Assembly: GCA_964578835.1 (NCBI GenBank)
Contig: CAZOEL010000066.1
Coordinates: forward strand, 1-39,009
Reading direction: 5' to 3'
DNA from: CAZOEL01 sp964578835
GTDB taxonomy: Bacteria > Desulfobacterota > Syntrophobacteria > Syntrophobacterales > Syntrophobacteraceae
Length of the DNA stretch: 39,009 nt
Position numbers and translations under genes: made by a program. Below the pieces are notes generated by a model. That model saw only the letters and a list, made by a program, of their open reading frames with translations, made no database searches and was not told the origin of the DNA. Numbering within the stretch: the stretch's first letter is position 1; every line of letters starts with the position of its first letter. Below are positions 1 through 8,667 of the stretch, piece after piece.

Positions 1-54
1 ATGACGGTGGGTGTTTCTGAACTAATTGTGGTAGGTTATTTGTTGTGAGCTGCC
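1..54 (-). repeat. MITE copy 1 (partial, cut by window edge)
   Basis: The first 54 bases match, as reverse complement, the left end of the inverted-repeat elements at 25437-25601 and 35616-35781. They end in the shared terminus TTGTTGTGAGCTGCC. The rest of the element lies outside the window. This copy is in the opposite orientation to the other two. Confidence 0.8.
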
Positions 55-451
55 TTAGCCCCTTTGTTCGACTTATCCTCCACTCTCGAACTGCTGATGC
101 GACTCCACCCCAAACGCATTGCAGGCGAGGAAATGAATGCAAACGGCTCAGCGCCATCAACCTCAATGTATTTGGTTGTTTCGTTTAGAGACGATAAACG
201 CTTTAAACAAATGTTCTCTCGAACTGAGCGACTGTTCGGCAATGGCTGTCGGTTTCCCCGGATTCTTTGCTGCTTTTGGCGCGATGCAATGCCGGCGGTT
301 TATGGTAACCAATTAAGGATGAACAACACAGTTTGAGGGTCGCCTTTCCACGGCAAGGAGAATGAGGCGCGGAGGCGGCCGACTTCGGCATGGTTTTGTG
401 AAAAGAGGAAGAGCCTGAGCAACCTTTGGCATTTTTTAAGGAGAAAGGGAT
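55..451. other. Intergenic region upstream of the long + operon
   Basis: I see no convincing gene here; short open frames exist on both strands but lack good start signals and recognisable sequence. The only clear signal is the ribosome binding site AAGGAG about 9 bases before the ATG at 452. I did not find a confident promoter, although the transcription start of the downstream operon should lie here. Confidence 0.5.
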
Positions 452-3400
452 ATGGTCCAGCGGATAACCTTACGGAGGATGAAGGTTGGGCTTGTTTTCT
501 CATTTATAGGCCTGTTGGCGTGCATGGCGTCAATCACCCATTCTGCGGATGCAACATTCCACCTGGCGCAAGGCTTTAATGGAATTTCCGTTCCTTTTGC
601 AGACAGTGGAATAAACAATGCGGGGCAATTGTGCCAGGCTATACAGCATTGCGAAAAAGTATCCTATTGGGATGCGCCCTCGCAATCTTTCTCCGTCCAT
701 TTGAAGGGATCGACAGAAAACGTCTTTGAAGTTCTTCCCGGGAAGGCCTACTTTGTCCAAGTTTCTCAGGCATCCGAATGGACCATATCCGGCACAATCC
801 CGGAATCGATCACTTTCAATTTGCAAACAACTCCGGGCACGGACATCAACACCATTGCCTTGCCGGCAAACATGACAGCGCTAAAAACTGCGGAGGATCT
901 GCTCTCGGTAGTGCCCAACACAGATACGGTGTGGAAGTGGGATACAGCTCTCAAGGGCTACATAGGGCATCCAAAGGGCAGCAAAATCAACAACTTTAAC
1001 ATCAAGACGGGCGAGGCCTACTTTGTCAATGTCCTCTCCGATACCGCATGGACTCTTCAGGCGCTGAAATCCTCTCTTTCCGCCACGCCATTGCAAGGCC
1101 TCACGCCGCTTGAGGTCGCGCTGAGCGCAACCGCATCAGGAGGAACGCCTCCCTATTCCTACTTTTGGGACCTCAACAACGACGGCGCGCCAGACGATAC
1201 CCGGCAGCAGTTCAGCTATATATTCAACGCGCCCGGAGCTCATACCGTCATTCTAACGGTGCAGGACGCTGCAGGAATGACCTCGGTCAGCCAGGCCTCC
1301 ATTTCAGCCCTGGCGCCTCCGAGCGTAACCGCTTCAGCGACGCCTTCCAGCGGAACCGCTCCTTTGGACGTGACGCTCTCGGCCACCGCCAGCGACCCGG
1401 ATGGCGAGATCGTGTTATATGAATGGGACCGCGATGGTGACGGCGCCTTCGAGTACAGCAGCACAGATTCGCCCACCACAACCTACAGGTACGAAACCCA
1501 AGGACTTCACCAGGCGACCATCCGCGTCAAAGACAACAACGACCTCACCGCCCTCAGCACTGTCGCCATTTCTGTAGGAGCCGTCCTGGAATCGACTCTT
1601 TCCGCCACGCCGTTGCAAGGCCTCACGCCGCTTGAGGTCGCGCTAAGCGCAACCGCCTCAGGAGGAACGCCTCCCTATTCCTACTTTTGGGACCTCAACA
1701 ACGACGGCGCGCCAGACGATACCCGGCAGCAGTTCAGCTATATATTCAACGCGCCCGGAGCTCATACCGTCATTCTAACGGTGCAGGACGCTGCAGGAAT
1801 GACCTCGGTCAGCCAGGCCTCCATTTCAGCCCTGGCGCCTCCGAGCGTAACCGCTTCAGCGACGCCTTCCAGCGGAACCGCTCCTTTGGACGTGACGCTC
1901 TCGGCCACCGCCAGCGACCCGGATGGCGAGATCGTGTTATATGAATGGGACCGCGATGGTGACGGCGCCTTCGAGTACAGCAGCACAGATTCGCCCACCA
2001 CAACCTACAGGTACGAAACCCAAGGACTTCACCAGGCGACCATCCGCGTCAAAGACAACAACGACCTCACCGCCCTCAGCACCGTCGCCATTTCTGTAGG
2101 AGCTAAACCGATAGCTACCGCAACCGCATCGCCGTATGGCGGAACGGCGCCTCTTGACGTAACCTTCAGCGGAAGCGGCTCGGACAGCGACGGTACTGTT
2201 GTGAAGTACGAATGGGACTTCAACGGGGACGGAATTTTTGACTACAGCAGCGACTCATCGCCGGACGCCACACACACGTATTCATCCGCAGGATCTTTCA
2301 TCGCCACGTTGCGGATAACCGACAATGACGGCCTCGTCGATACGGCTTCCGTTACGATTATCGTGGCCGGTCCTCCCGTTTCTCTCCCAAGGGCGTTTCC
2401 CACCAGCGGAGAGGCGCCGCTTCAGGTAACATTTTTCGCAGACGGCAAGGACCCCGACGGCAGCCCGGAATATTACGATTGGGACTATGACGGCGACGGC
2501 ATTTATGACAACAACCTCATCGCATCCATGAACTCCACCTACACCTACAATAAGGCGGGCGTTTATAACGCGGTTTTGAGGGTTGTCGACAACGAAGGGC
2601 TCGATAGCACAGCATCCGTCACGATCACCGTCACCGGTTCGGGCGTAGCCGGAATGCCGGTGGCGAAAGCGCTGGCGGTCCCCGACAATGGAGGAGCGCC
2701 GCTAGAAGTTGCGCTGATCGGAGAAGCGAATGATCCGAATGGATCTATAGCAAAGTATGAGTGGGATATCGATGGAGACGGAGTCTACGATTGGGAAGAA
2801 ACGACTCCGCCTGCGGGAGTCTTGGGGACGAGCTTCAATGTTAATTCTTACAGCAGCGCTCCTGAATTTGCCGACATTGACGGAGACGGAGATCTCGACC
2901 TTTTCATTGGAGAATACTACGGGACGGTTTACTTCTACCGAAACGNNNNNNNNNNNNNNNNNNNNNNNNNNNNNNNNNNNNNNNNNNNNNNNNNNNNNNN
3001 NNNNNNNNNNNNNNNNNNNNNNNNNNNNNNNNNNNNNNNNNNNNNCCGAAACGACGGCAGCAGCGCAGCACCCGTTTGGACGCCCGCGGGTCAGATCAAA
3101 AACTCGAGCGACAATACGATCAGCGTTGGATACCAGGCGAATCCTAAGCTCAGAGATATAGACGGAGACGGCGATTTCGACCTTTTCATTGGAGAATATT
3201 ACGGGACGGTTTACTTCTACCGAAACGACGGCAGCAGCGTAGCACCCGTTTGGACGCCCACAGGTCAGATCAAAAACTCGAGCGACAATGCGATCAGCGT
3301 TGGATACTCTGCCTCCCCTACTTTCACGGACATAGACGGAGACGGGGATCTCGACCTTTTCATTGGTGAAAACTACGGGACGGTTTATTTCTTTCAAAAT

Positions 3401-5764
3401 GACGGCAGCAGCGCAGCACCCGTTTGGACGCCCGCGGGTCAGATCAAAGACTCGAGCGACAATACGATCAGCGTTGGATACTATGCTGTACCAGTGTTTG
3501 CAGACTTGAATGCTGACGGAATCATATCCCTTTTCATCGGGGCAAACGACGGAAGGCTCCGATACTATATCAATATGAGCGGCGGCGGAGCGCCGAAGTG
3601 GGCCCTGGCCAGCGCCGATTACGCAGCTGTTCTGGTAAGCAGCTATGCATCTCCTGAGTTGGCGGATCTCGATCACGATGGCGATCTTGACATTATTATC
3701 GGAGCCGGCGACGGAACTATCGCGTTATTCAAGAACATCGGAAACAGCGGCCTGGCATCGTGGGAGCCCATGGGGCAGATCACCGACAAAGATGGCCAAT
3801 TGATCGATTGCGGAATCAATGCTGCGCCTGCGCTTGCCGACCTCGATGCGGATGGCGACCTCGATCTTTTCATTGGACAGTATTACTACAGCACCTGCTT
3901 TTTCAGGAACGACGGAACCAGCACAGAGCCGGTTTGGGCCCCGATGGAACAGGTGAAGGATATCAACGGGGAACCGATAGGCAACTGGGGTTATCAGCTT
4001 GCGCCCACATTTGCAGACATCGACGGAGATGGAGACTACGATCTGTTTCTGGGGGACTATTATGGAAGGGTCAAGCTCTACAGGAACTCCGGAACCAGCG
4101 CCGCGCCGACATGGACGCCCGAAGGCGATCTGATAGACGCCGACGGAGCGCCAGTCGCTGCGGCTTCAAATTATTACTCAAAGCCCAAGCTCGTTGATAT
4201 CGATCGAGATGGAGATTTGGACCTCTTCATTGGAGACAGCAACGGCGACACATCCTTCTATCGCAACGACGGCGACGCAGCCTCTCCTTTATGGACGCTT
4301 GCATCCAAAAAATACAGATCCCTGAATGCGCCGTATAGCGCAAGCCCTGCTTTCGCCGATCTGGACAACGACGGCGACCCCGATCTTCTCATCGGCAATT
4401 CAGTTGGCTACGTCTATTCTTATCCTACCGTTGGCCAGACGTCTCACATCTACGCCACTGCCGGCGTCTACAACGCCACCCTCCGGGTCACGGACAATGA
4501 CGGCAATACCGCTACCGATTCGGTAGCGATCCGAGTGCTGGAGAGCGGATTTCCCATCGCGCAAGCCCAGGCGACGCCCACTTCGGGCTTCGCGCCTTTG
4601 GATGTTGCTTTTATCGGTAAAGGATTTGACTCAGACGGCTCGATATCGCTGTATGAATGGGATTTCGACGGCGATGGGACTTATGATTGGAGCGGAACGA
4701 CATCCCAAAAAATCAGCCATGTCTATTCTCAAGTCGGAACTTATACGGCGACGCTCAGGGTAACGGATAATGACGGAAAGCAGTCCACCGATGCTCTGAC
4801 TATCGATGTGTCGTTAAACATCACCGGCTCCACAGAATCATACACCATCAATCCTGTTGCGGGCGAAACCGTGACCATTTCCACCGTCATTAGCGATCAG
4901 GCCGTTATTACGATCAAAATAATAGATCAGTTTGGCAATGTGGTGCGGGTGCTTGTCGACGGCGCGCTGCGTACGGCCGGAACGTATGGTGACAAGTGGG
5001 ATGGAAAGGACGCCGACGGGAATCCGGTTCCAGACGGAGTCTATTACTATATTATCGAATACGGGGCGGGCAATGTGACCGGCGCCTACGATCCGAGGCA
5101 AAGCACAGCCTACGAGGAGGTAACGCCCGATAGGTCGTGGCCGAATAACTTCGATCCTTTTTCGGAGAATTTCGTTCAGGTCGGCTATGACACCACCTAC
5201 CCCTCCGAAACGAGCATGTACTTTTGGAAACGCGATTACAGCCGTCCGGGGTCATCCATAGCGCCGGTGAGAACGCTTTTTAACCGACGTCCGACAGCGC
5301 CGGGGCATCACACGGTGATCTGGGACGGCGTTGACGACAAGGGGAGAGTTGTGGGACCATGGGATGGCGGCTATCCCATTACTCTTTGGGTCTACCGGCT
5401 GGCGGACAACGCCATACTGGTCACCGGCAATACGCCCGAGATCGCGGACGTGAACGCCGAGCCCAATTATTTCAGTCCGGAATACAATCCATACAGCAAG
5501 CAGCCGACCCAGCACACTTCCGTTTCATTCAACCTTTCAAAAGCCGCGAATCTGGAAGTGAAGGTAACCAACTTCGAAGGGGTAGTGATAAGGAGCATGG
5601 CAAAAACCGATCTGTCTCCCGGCGGCAATGTGGTCTTGTGGGACGGTAAGGATTTTTCGGGGAAAGCGGTAAAGGAAGGCGCTTACAGCATATGCCTCAC
5701 CGCTGTCGACAGCGTGGGAAATCGCTCTTTGCCGCGGTATGCCGCAGTTATGATATACTACTAA
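452..5764 (+). CDS. Giant secreted PKD / FG-GAP / FlgD-like repeat protein
   Basis: This is a 1770-residue exported protein, probably cell-surface or extracellular. A signal peptide covers residues 1-32, with a hydrophobic stretch after MKVGLVF. Residues about 32-205 form a duplicated beta-rich module. PKD-type Ig-like domains follow from about 208 to 800 (motifs such as YEWDFNGDG). About nine FG-GAP/VCBS-type repeats (FADIDGDGDLDLFIG) span about 803-1322, then more PKD sequence to about 1453. FlgD-like Ig domains at about 1473-1550 and 1687-1770 carry the WDGKD-GNPVPDGVY pattern. The FG-GAP block interrupts a PKD domain, whose second half (HIYATAGVYNATLRVTD) resumes at about 1330. The DxDGDxD loops imply calcium binding. 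A 100-N gap falls in the FG-GAP repeats, so the true length is uncertain. An adhesin or scaffold role is inferred from the domains only. Confidence 0.85.
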   Translation: MVQRITLRRMKVGLVFSFIGLLACMASITHSADATFHLAQGFNGISVPFADSGINNAGQLCQAIQHCEKVSYWDAPSQSFSVHLKGSTENVFEVLPGKAYFVQVSQASEWTISGTIPESITFNLQTTPGTDINTIALPANMTALKTAEDLLSVVPNTDTVWKWDTALKGYIGHPKGSKINNFNIKTGEAYFVNVLSDTAWTLQALKSSLSATPLQGLTPLEVALSATASGGTPPYSYFWDLNNDGAPDDTRQQFSYIFNAPGAHTVILTVQDAAGMTSVSQASISALAPPSVTASATPSSGTAPLDVTLSATASDPDGEIVLYEWDRDGDGAFEYSSTDSPTTTYRYETQGLHQATIRVKDNNDLTALSTVAISVGAVLESTLSATPLQGLTPLEVALSATASGGTPPYSYFWDLNNDGAPDDTRQQFSYIFNAPGAHTVILTVQDAAGMTSVSQASISALAPPSVTASATPSSGTAPLDVTLSATASDPDGEIVLYEWDRDGDGAFEYSSTDSPTTTYRYETQGLHQATIRVKDNNDLTALSTVAISVGAKPIATATASPYGGTAPLDVTFSGSGSDSDGTVVKYEWDFNGDGIFDYSSDSSPDATHTYSSAGSFIATLRITDNDGLVDTASVTIIVAGPPVSLPRAFPTSGEAPLQVTFFADGKDPDGSPEYYDWDYDGDGIYDNNLIASMNSTYTYNKAGVYNAVLRVVDNEGLDSTASVTITVTGSGVAGMPVAKALAVPDNGGAPLEVALIGEANDPNGSIAKYEWDIDGDGVYDWEETTPPAGVLGTSFNVNSYSSAPEFADIDGDGDLDLFIGEYYGTVYFYRNXXXXXXXXXXXXXXXXXXXXXXXXXXXXXXXXXXRNDGSSAAPVWTPAGQIKNSSDNTISVGYQANPKLRDIDGDGDFDLFIGEYYGTVYFYRNDGSSVAPVWTPTGQIKNSSDNAISVGYSASPTFTDIDGDGDLDLFIGENYGTVYFFQNDGSSAAPVWTPAGQIKDSSDNTISVGYYAVPVFADLNADGIISLFIGANDGRLRYYINMSGGGAPKWALASADYAAVLVSSYASPELADLDHDGDLDIIIGAGDGTIALFKNIGNSGLASWEPMGQITDKDGQLIDCGINAAPALADLDADGDLDLFIGQYYYSTCFFRNDGTSTEPVWAPMEQVKDINGEPIGNWGYQLAPTFADIDGDGDYDLFLGDYYGRVKLYRNSGTSAAPTWTPEGDLIDADGAPVAAASNYYSKPKLVDIDRDGDLDLFIGDSNGDTSFYRNDGDAASPLWTLASKKYRSLNAPYSASPAFADLDNDGDPDLLIGNSVGYVYSYPTVGQTSHIYATAGVYNATLRVTDNDGNTATDSVAIRVLESGFPIAQAQATPTSGFAPLDVAFIGKGFDSDGSISLYEWDFDGDGTYDWSGTTSQKISHVYSQVGTYTATLRVTDNDGKQSTDALTIDVSLNITGSTESYTINPVAGETVTISTVISDQAVITIKIIDQFGNVVRVLVDGALRTAGTYGDKWDGKDADGNPVPDGVYYYIIEYGAGNVTGAYDPRQSTAYEEVTPDRSWPNNFDPFSENFVQVGYDTTYPSETSMYFWKRDYSRPGSSIAPVRTLFNRRPTAPGHHTVIWDGVDDKGRVVGPWDGGYPITLWVYRLADNAILVTGNTPEIADVNAEPNYFSPEYNPYSKQPTQHTSVSFNLSKAANLEVKVTNFEGVVIRSMAKTDLSPGGNVVLWDGKDFSGKAVKEGAYSICLTAVDSVGNRSLPRYAAVMIYY
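1074..2103 (+). repeat. Tandem duplication, 522-bp period
   Basis: Positions 1074-1581 and 1596-2103 are nearly identical direct repeats offset by 522 bases, differing by only a few substitutions near the ends. Each encodes the same two PKD domains. The near-identity indicates a recent in-frame duplication or ongoing homogenisation. Confidence 0.95.
2946..3045. other. Assembly gap (100 Ns)
   Basis: Exactly 100 Ns lie inside the FG-GAP repeats. The sequence before the gap ends CCGAAACG and the sequence after begins CCGAAACGACGG. The two edges may therefore be the same repeat sequence, and the real gap may be zero or a whole number of collapsed repeat units. Confidence 0.98.
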
Positions 5765-5780
5765 CCTCTGGAGGGATACA

Positions 5781-7544
5781 ATGATGCGCAAAGGGAAAAG
5801 CGTTGCGTTTATCAGGCTTGTTTTGATCCTCTTCGTGTCGCTCGCATGGGTTGGCTACGGCGCACTCCATCCCGGCGTCTCCATCGCCTACGACGCTCCA
5901 CCGAAGGATCAAGGCCACACCGGGCCTGACCCGAATAATCCCGACCCTCAAAATCCGCCCGGCGGCCCCAACCCTCCGGAAGGAGGCGATCCCGTCAGCA
6001 TCACGGACGGCAACTTTTCCTACAATCATCGAGACATTTACATACCTGGAGGGATGCCTCTTTCCATAACCCGCTACTATAACTCCAACGACGGGTGGGA
6101 GGGACCTTTCGGACACGGCTGGAGCTTCATGCCCTTTGCGAGCGCAGTCGAAGTGATGAAGGGCGCGGAAACGCATGTGATAATAAGGCTGGGGAACGGT
6201 TTTAGGCTCCAGTACAAGAGTAACGAAGACGGCTCCTTCAGCCCTCCGACGGGATGGAGCTACCAACTCAGCAAAAACCCGTCGGGATACGCCCTCAACA
6301 TGGGAGGGGGAACTGTCTACAGCTTCGATCTCACCGGAAAATTGCTCTCCATTACAAACAAAAGCTCAAGCCAGCTATCGTTTTCCTATGACAATGCCGG
6401 AAAAGTGACCAAGATCTCTGACATCAACGACAGGACCCTCAGTTTTGCCTATGGCGCAAACAATAAAGTGCGATCGATCGTCGATTTTGCCGGCAGAACC
6501 GTCTCTTATGGCTACAACGATAGCGACGATCTCACCTCGATAACCAATCCCGAAGGAGGAACGCTCACCTGCTCCTATAATTCCAATCATCGCCTCACAG
6601 CGTTGGTGGATGAACGAGAGAAAACGTATCTTTCTCAGGGCTACGACGACCGAAAGCGCGTCGCCACTCAGACATACGCAGAAGGGACCGCGACTTTCTC
6701 ATACTACCCTTCCTGGGGCAGCACACAGATGGGATGGCAGCCCGGTGGCCAAACGCATCATTATTACTACAACTCAGACGGGAAAGTGACGCAGATTTAC
6801 GATTCATCGACCTACGTCACCCGGTATATGTATTACGATCTTCAGTTGAACCTGATCCAGTACGCAGACCCTGACGGCAAGAGCACATACTACACATATG
6901 ACGGGAATGGGCGGCTCACCTCGATAAAAGATATCTTCAATCAAACCACAACCATTCAGTACCACACGGCTTTCGATCTCATAAAACAAATCGATTTTCC
7001 CTCCGGATCTTCCATTACGTTTGCGTATGATTCAGGCGGCAACCTGATTTCAACAACTCTTCCGGATGCAAGCCAGGTAACTTTTGCCTATTCTTCGTCG
7101 GGAGTGACCGTAACAGAGCCGGACGGGGCTTCGACCATCTCTTATGATGCGAATGGGTACGTTACGAGCATCACTGCAAAAGACGGCGTGACAACATCTT
7201 ATGGTTACGATTCGGTCGGCAATGCGATCAGCATGACAAACCCCAGCGGTACGAGCACGTATGAATATGACAAGTGCAATCGCCTGCTCAAGGCGGTCGA
7301 TCCATCTTCCAATGAGACCCTGTATGGATACGACGCTCATGGGAATCTGACAAGCATCGCACTTGCGGATGGAACATCGTATAACTTTACCTACGATGAC
7401 TACAATCAGCTTTCGAGCTTAGATCCGAGCACAATGGAGGGATTGGCGCTTTATTTCAATCCAACGAGCGATGTAAATCAGAGGGTTTCAAAGATAATGG
7501 CTTCCTATCTGCCGCTGACCTACTTGAGCGGCATAATGCCTTAA
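5781..7544 (+). CDS. RHS/YD-repeat secreted protein, short form
   Basis: The 587-residue product has an N-terminal signal sequence and a Pro/Gly/Asn-rich linker at about 40-70. A DUF6531-like segment follows at about 72-115 (GDPVSITDGNFSY ... PLSITRYYNS ... FGHGWSF), then YD repeats such as YDSVGNAISMTNPSG to the C-terminus. RHS proteins usually exceed 1000 residues and end in a hypervariable toxin or effector domain. This one stops after the repeats and has no hyperconserved RHS core end or toxin domain, so it is either a truncated RHS or a repeat-only surface protein. The start has GGAGGG just upstream and lies 16 bases after the previous stop, which suggests co-transcription with the PKD gene. 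Confidence 0.85.
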   Translation: MMRKGKSVAFIRLVLILFVSLAWVGYGALHPGVSIAYDAPPKDQGHTGPDPNNPDPQNPPGGPNPPEGGDPVSITDGNFSYNHRDIYIPGGMPLSITRYYNSNDGWEGPFGHGWSFMPFASAVEVMKGAETHVIIRLGNGFRLQYKSNEDGSFSPPTGWSYQLSKNPSGYALNMGGGTVYSFDLTGKLLSITNKSSSQLSFSYDNAGKVTKISDINDRTLSFAYGANNKVRSIVDFAGRTVSYGYNDSDDLTSITNPEGGTLTCSYNSNHRLTALVDEREKTYLSQGYDDRKRVATQTYAEGTATFSYYPSWGSTQMGWQPGGQTHHYYYNSDGKVTQIYDSSTYVTRYMYYDLQLNLIQYADPDGKSTYYTYDGNGRLTSIKDIFNQTTTIQYHTAFDLIKQIDFPSGSSITFAYDSGGNLISTTLPDASQVTFAYSSSGVTVTEPDGASTISYDANGYVTSITAKDGVTTSYGYDSVGNAISMTNPSGTSTYEYDKCNRLLKAVDPSSNETLYGYDAHGNLTSIALADGTSYNFTYDDYNQLSSLDPSTMEGLALYFNPTSDVNQRVSKIMASYLPLTYLSGIMP

Positions 7545-7591
7545 GATTCGCTCCTCATCAACCGACAACCCGATCCGGAGAGGTTTGCAGA

Positions 7592-8548
7592 ATGAGAAGA
7601 ATGCTGCTGGGATTCATAGTACTTGCCTTTGTGCATATGTCTCTGGTCCGCCCTGCAATCGGCGTCGAGCTCAACTACAAGTTCGTACAGGGAACGATCG
7701 CCAAGCACCAAAACGCCACCACGGCAAACCAGATTATCCATCGCCAGAGCACCGAACCGCCTGTCACCGGAACGCAGACTATGAACGTGGCGACAACTCA
7801 AACCGTAAAGAGCGTTCAGAACGACGGGGCTGGCATCATTGAAACGAAGATCGATTCGATCGTCGCTCAGGCCCAGGTGGCTGGAAAGACTTTCAACTAT
7901 GATTCGACTACCGAAGCTGAGCCGGTATTGTATTTCGCTCCTCTGAAAGCCCTGATTGAAAACCCCGTCACAACGACGCTCACCCCAAAAGGACAAGTGC
8001 AGCAAATCACGGGCATGGACGCCCTATACAATGCGGCGGCGGCCAAAACGAAAAACGACATCAAAATGAACTTCGACATCAACCAATATGTGAATACCGT
8101 TCTTCAGGCAACGCTTCCCCAAATGCCCGATGGAGATGTCAGTCCAGGCCACACGTGGAACAAAACCGCTACTATTCCCAATCCTTTCACTGCAGGGCTT
8201 GTCCTCAAGGCCACTTATCGATACGAGGCTGACGAGATGGTCGGAGCCTTCAACTGCGCCAAAATTTCTTTTTCCTTGGAAGTCAACTCTCTCCCAAAGC
8301 CGCCTTCGAAAATGATTACCGTGGGCGGAATCGAGGTTGAGACTCAAACAGACATGCAGGCCGGAGCCACTGGAGCCTTTTTTTTCGCCATTCAAGAGGG
8401 ATTCATAGTCCAACATAACAGCAACATGACCATTTACGACTCTACCGTATCGACTATGCAAATCAGCGGGCAGCTGACTACGGACCGGCGCACGTCGAAG
8501 ACGACCCTGACCGAGACCAACAATTTGATTTCCTTTACTTCGCCTTAG
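7592..8548 (+). CDS. Secreted beta-rich protein of unknown function
   Basis: The 318-residue product has a clear signal peptide (residues 1-24, cleavage near PAIGVE). The mature part is rich in Thr, Gln and alternating hydrophobic residues, which suggests a mostly beta fold. It loosely resembles DUF6263-type exported proteins, whose layout includes a central PDGDVSPGHTW segment and a late GxxVE strand, but I cannot assign it firmly. A GGAGAGG ribosome binding site precedes the ATG by about 9 bases. It lies between the RHS gene and the radical SAM gene on the same strand. A role at the cell surface or periplasm is the only supported statement. Confidence 0.7.
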   Translation: MRRMLLGFIVLAFVHMSLVRPAIGVELNYKFVQGTIAKHQNATTANQIIHRQSTEPPVTGTQTMNVATTQTVKSVQNDGAGIIETKIDSIVAQAQVAGKTFNYDSTTEAEPVLYFAPLKALIENPVTTTLTPKGQVQQITGMDALYNAAAAKTKNDIKMNFDINQYVNTVLQATLPQMPDGDVSPGHTWNKTATIPNPFTAGLVLKATYRYEADEMVGAFNCAKISFSLEVNSLPKPPSKMITVGGIEVETQTDMQAGATGAFFFAIQEGFIVQHNSNMTIYDSTVSTMQISGQLTTDRRTSKTTLTETNNLISFTSP

Positions 8549-8667
8549 CAATTGCTTTAAAGCACTTGCAGGACGGCAGATCCCCGAGTCGATAGTGAAA
8601 GCATCGCTCTGAATCGCCCTCCAGGCATATTTCAACCGAGAGGCCAATAGCATCAGAGGGATGATCT

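Noticed and set aside
2702..3676. A 324-residue open frame on the minus strand with internal repeats
   Set aside because: It runs antisense through the FG-GAP repeats and the N gap; its repeats simply mirror those of the sense protein.
8549..8667. A terminator or promoter between the 7592 gene and the radical SAM gene
   Set aside because: Only a short GCTTTAAAGC palindrome is present without a T tract, and I found no convincing -35/-10 pair.
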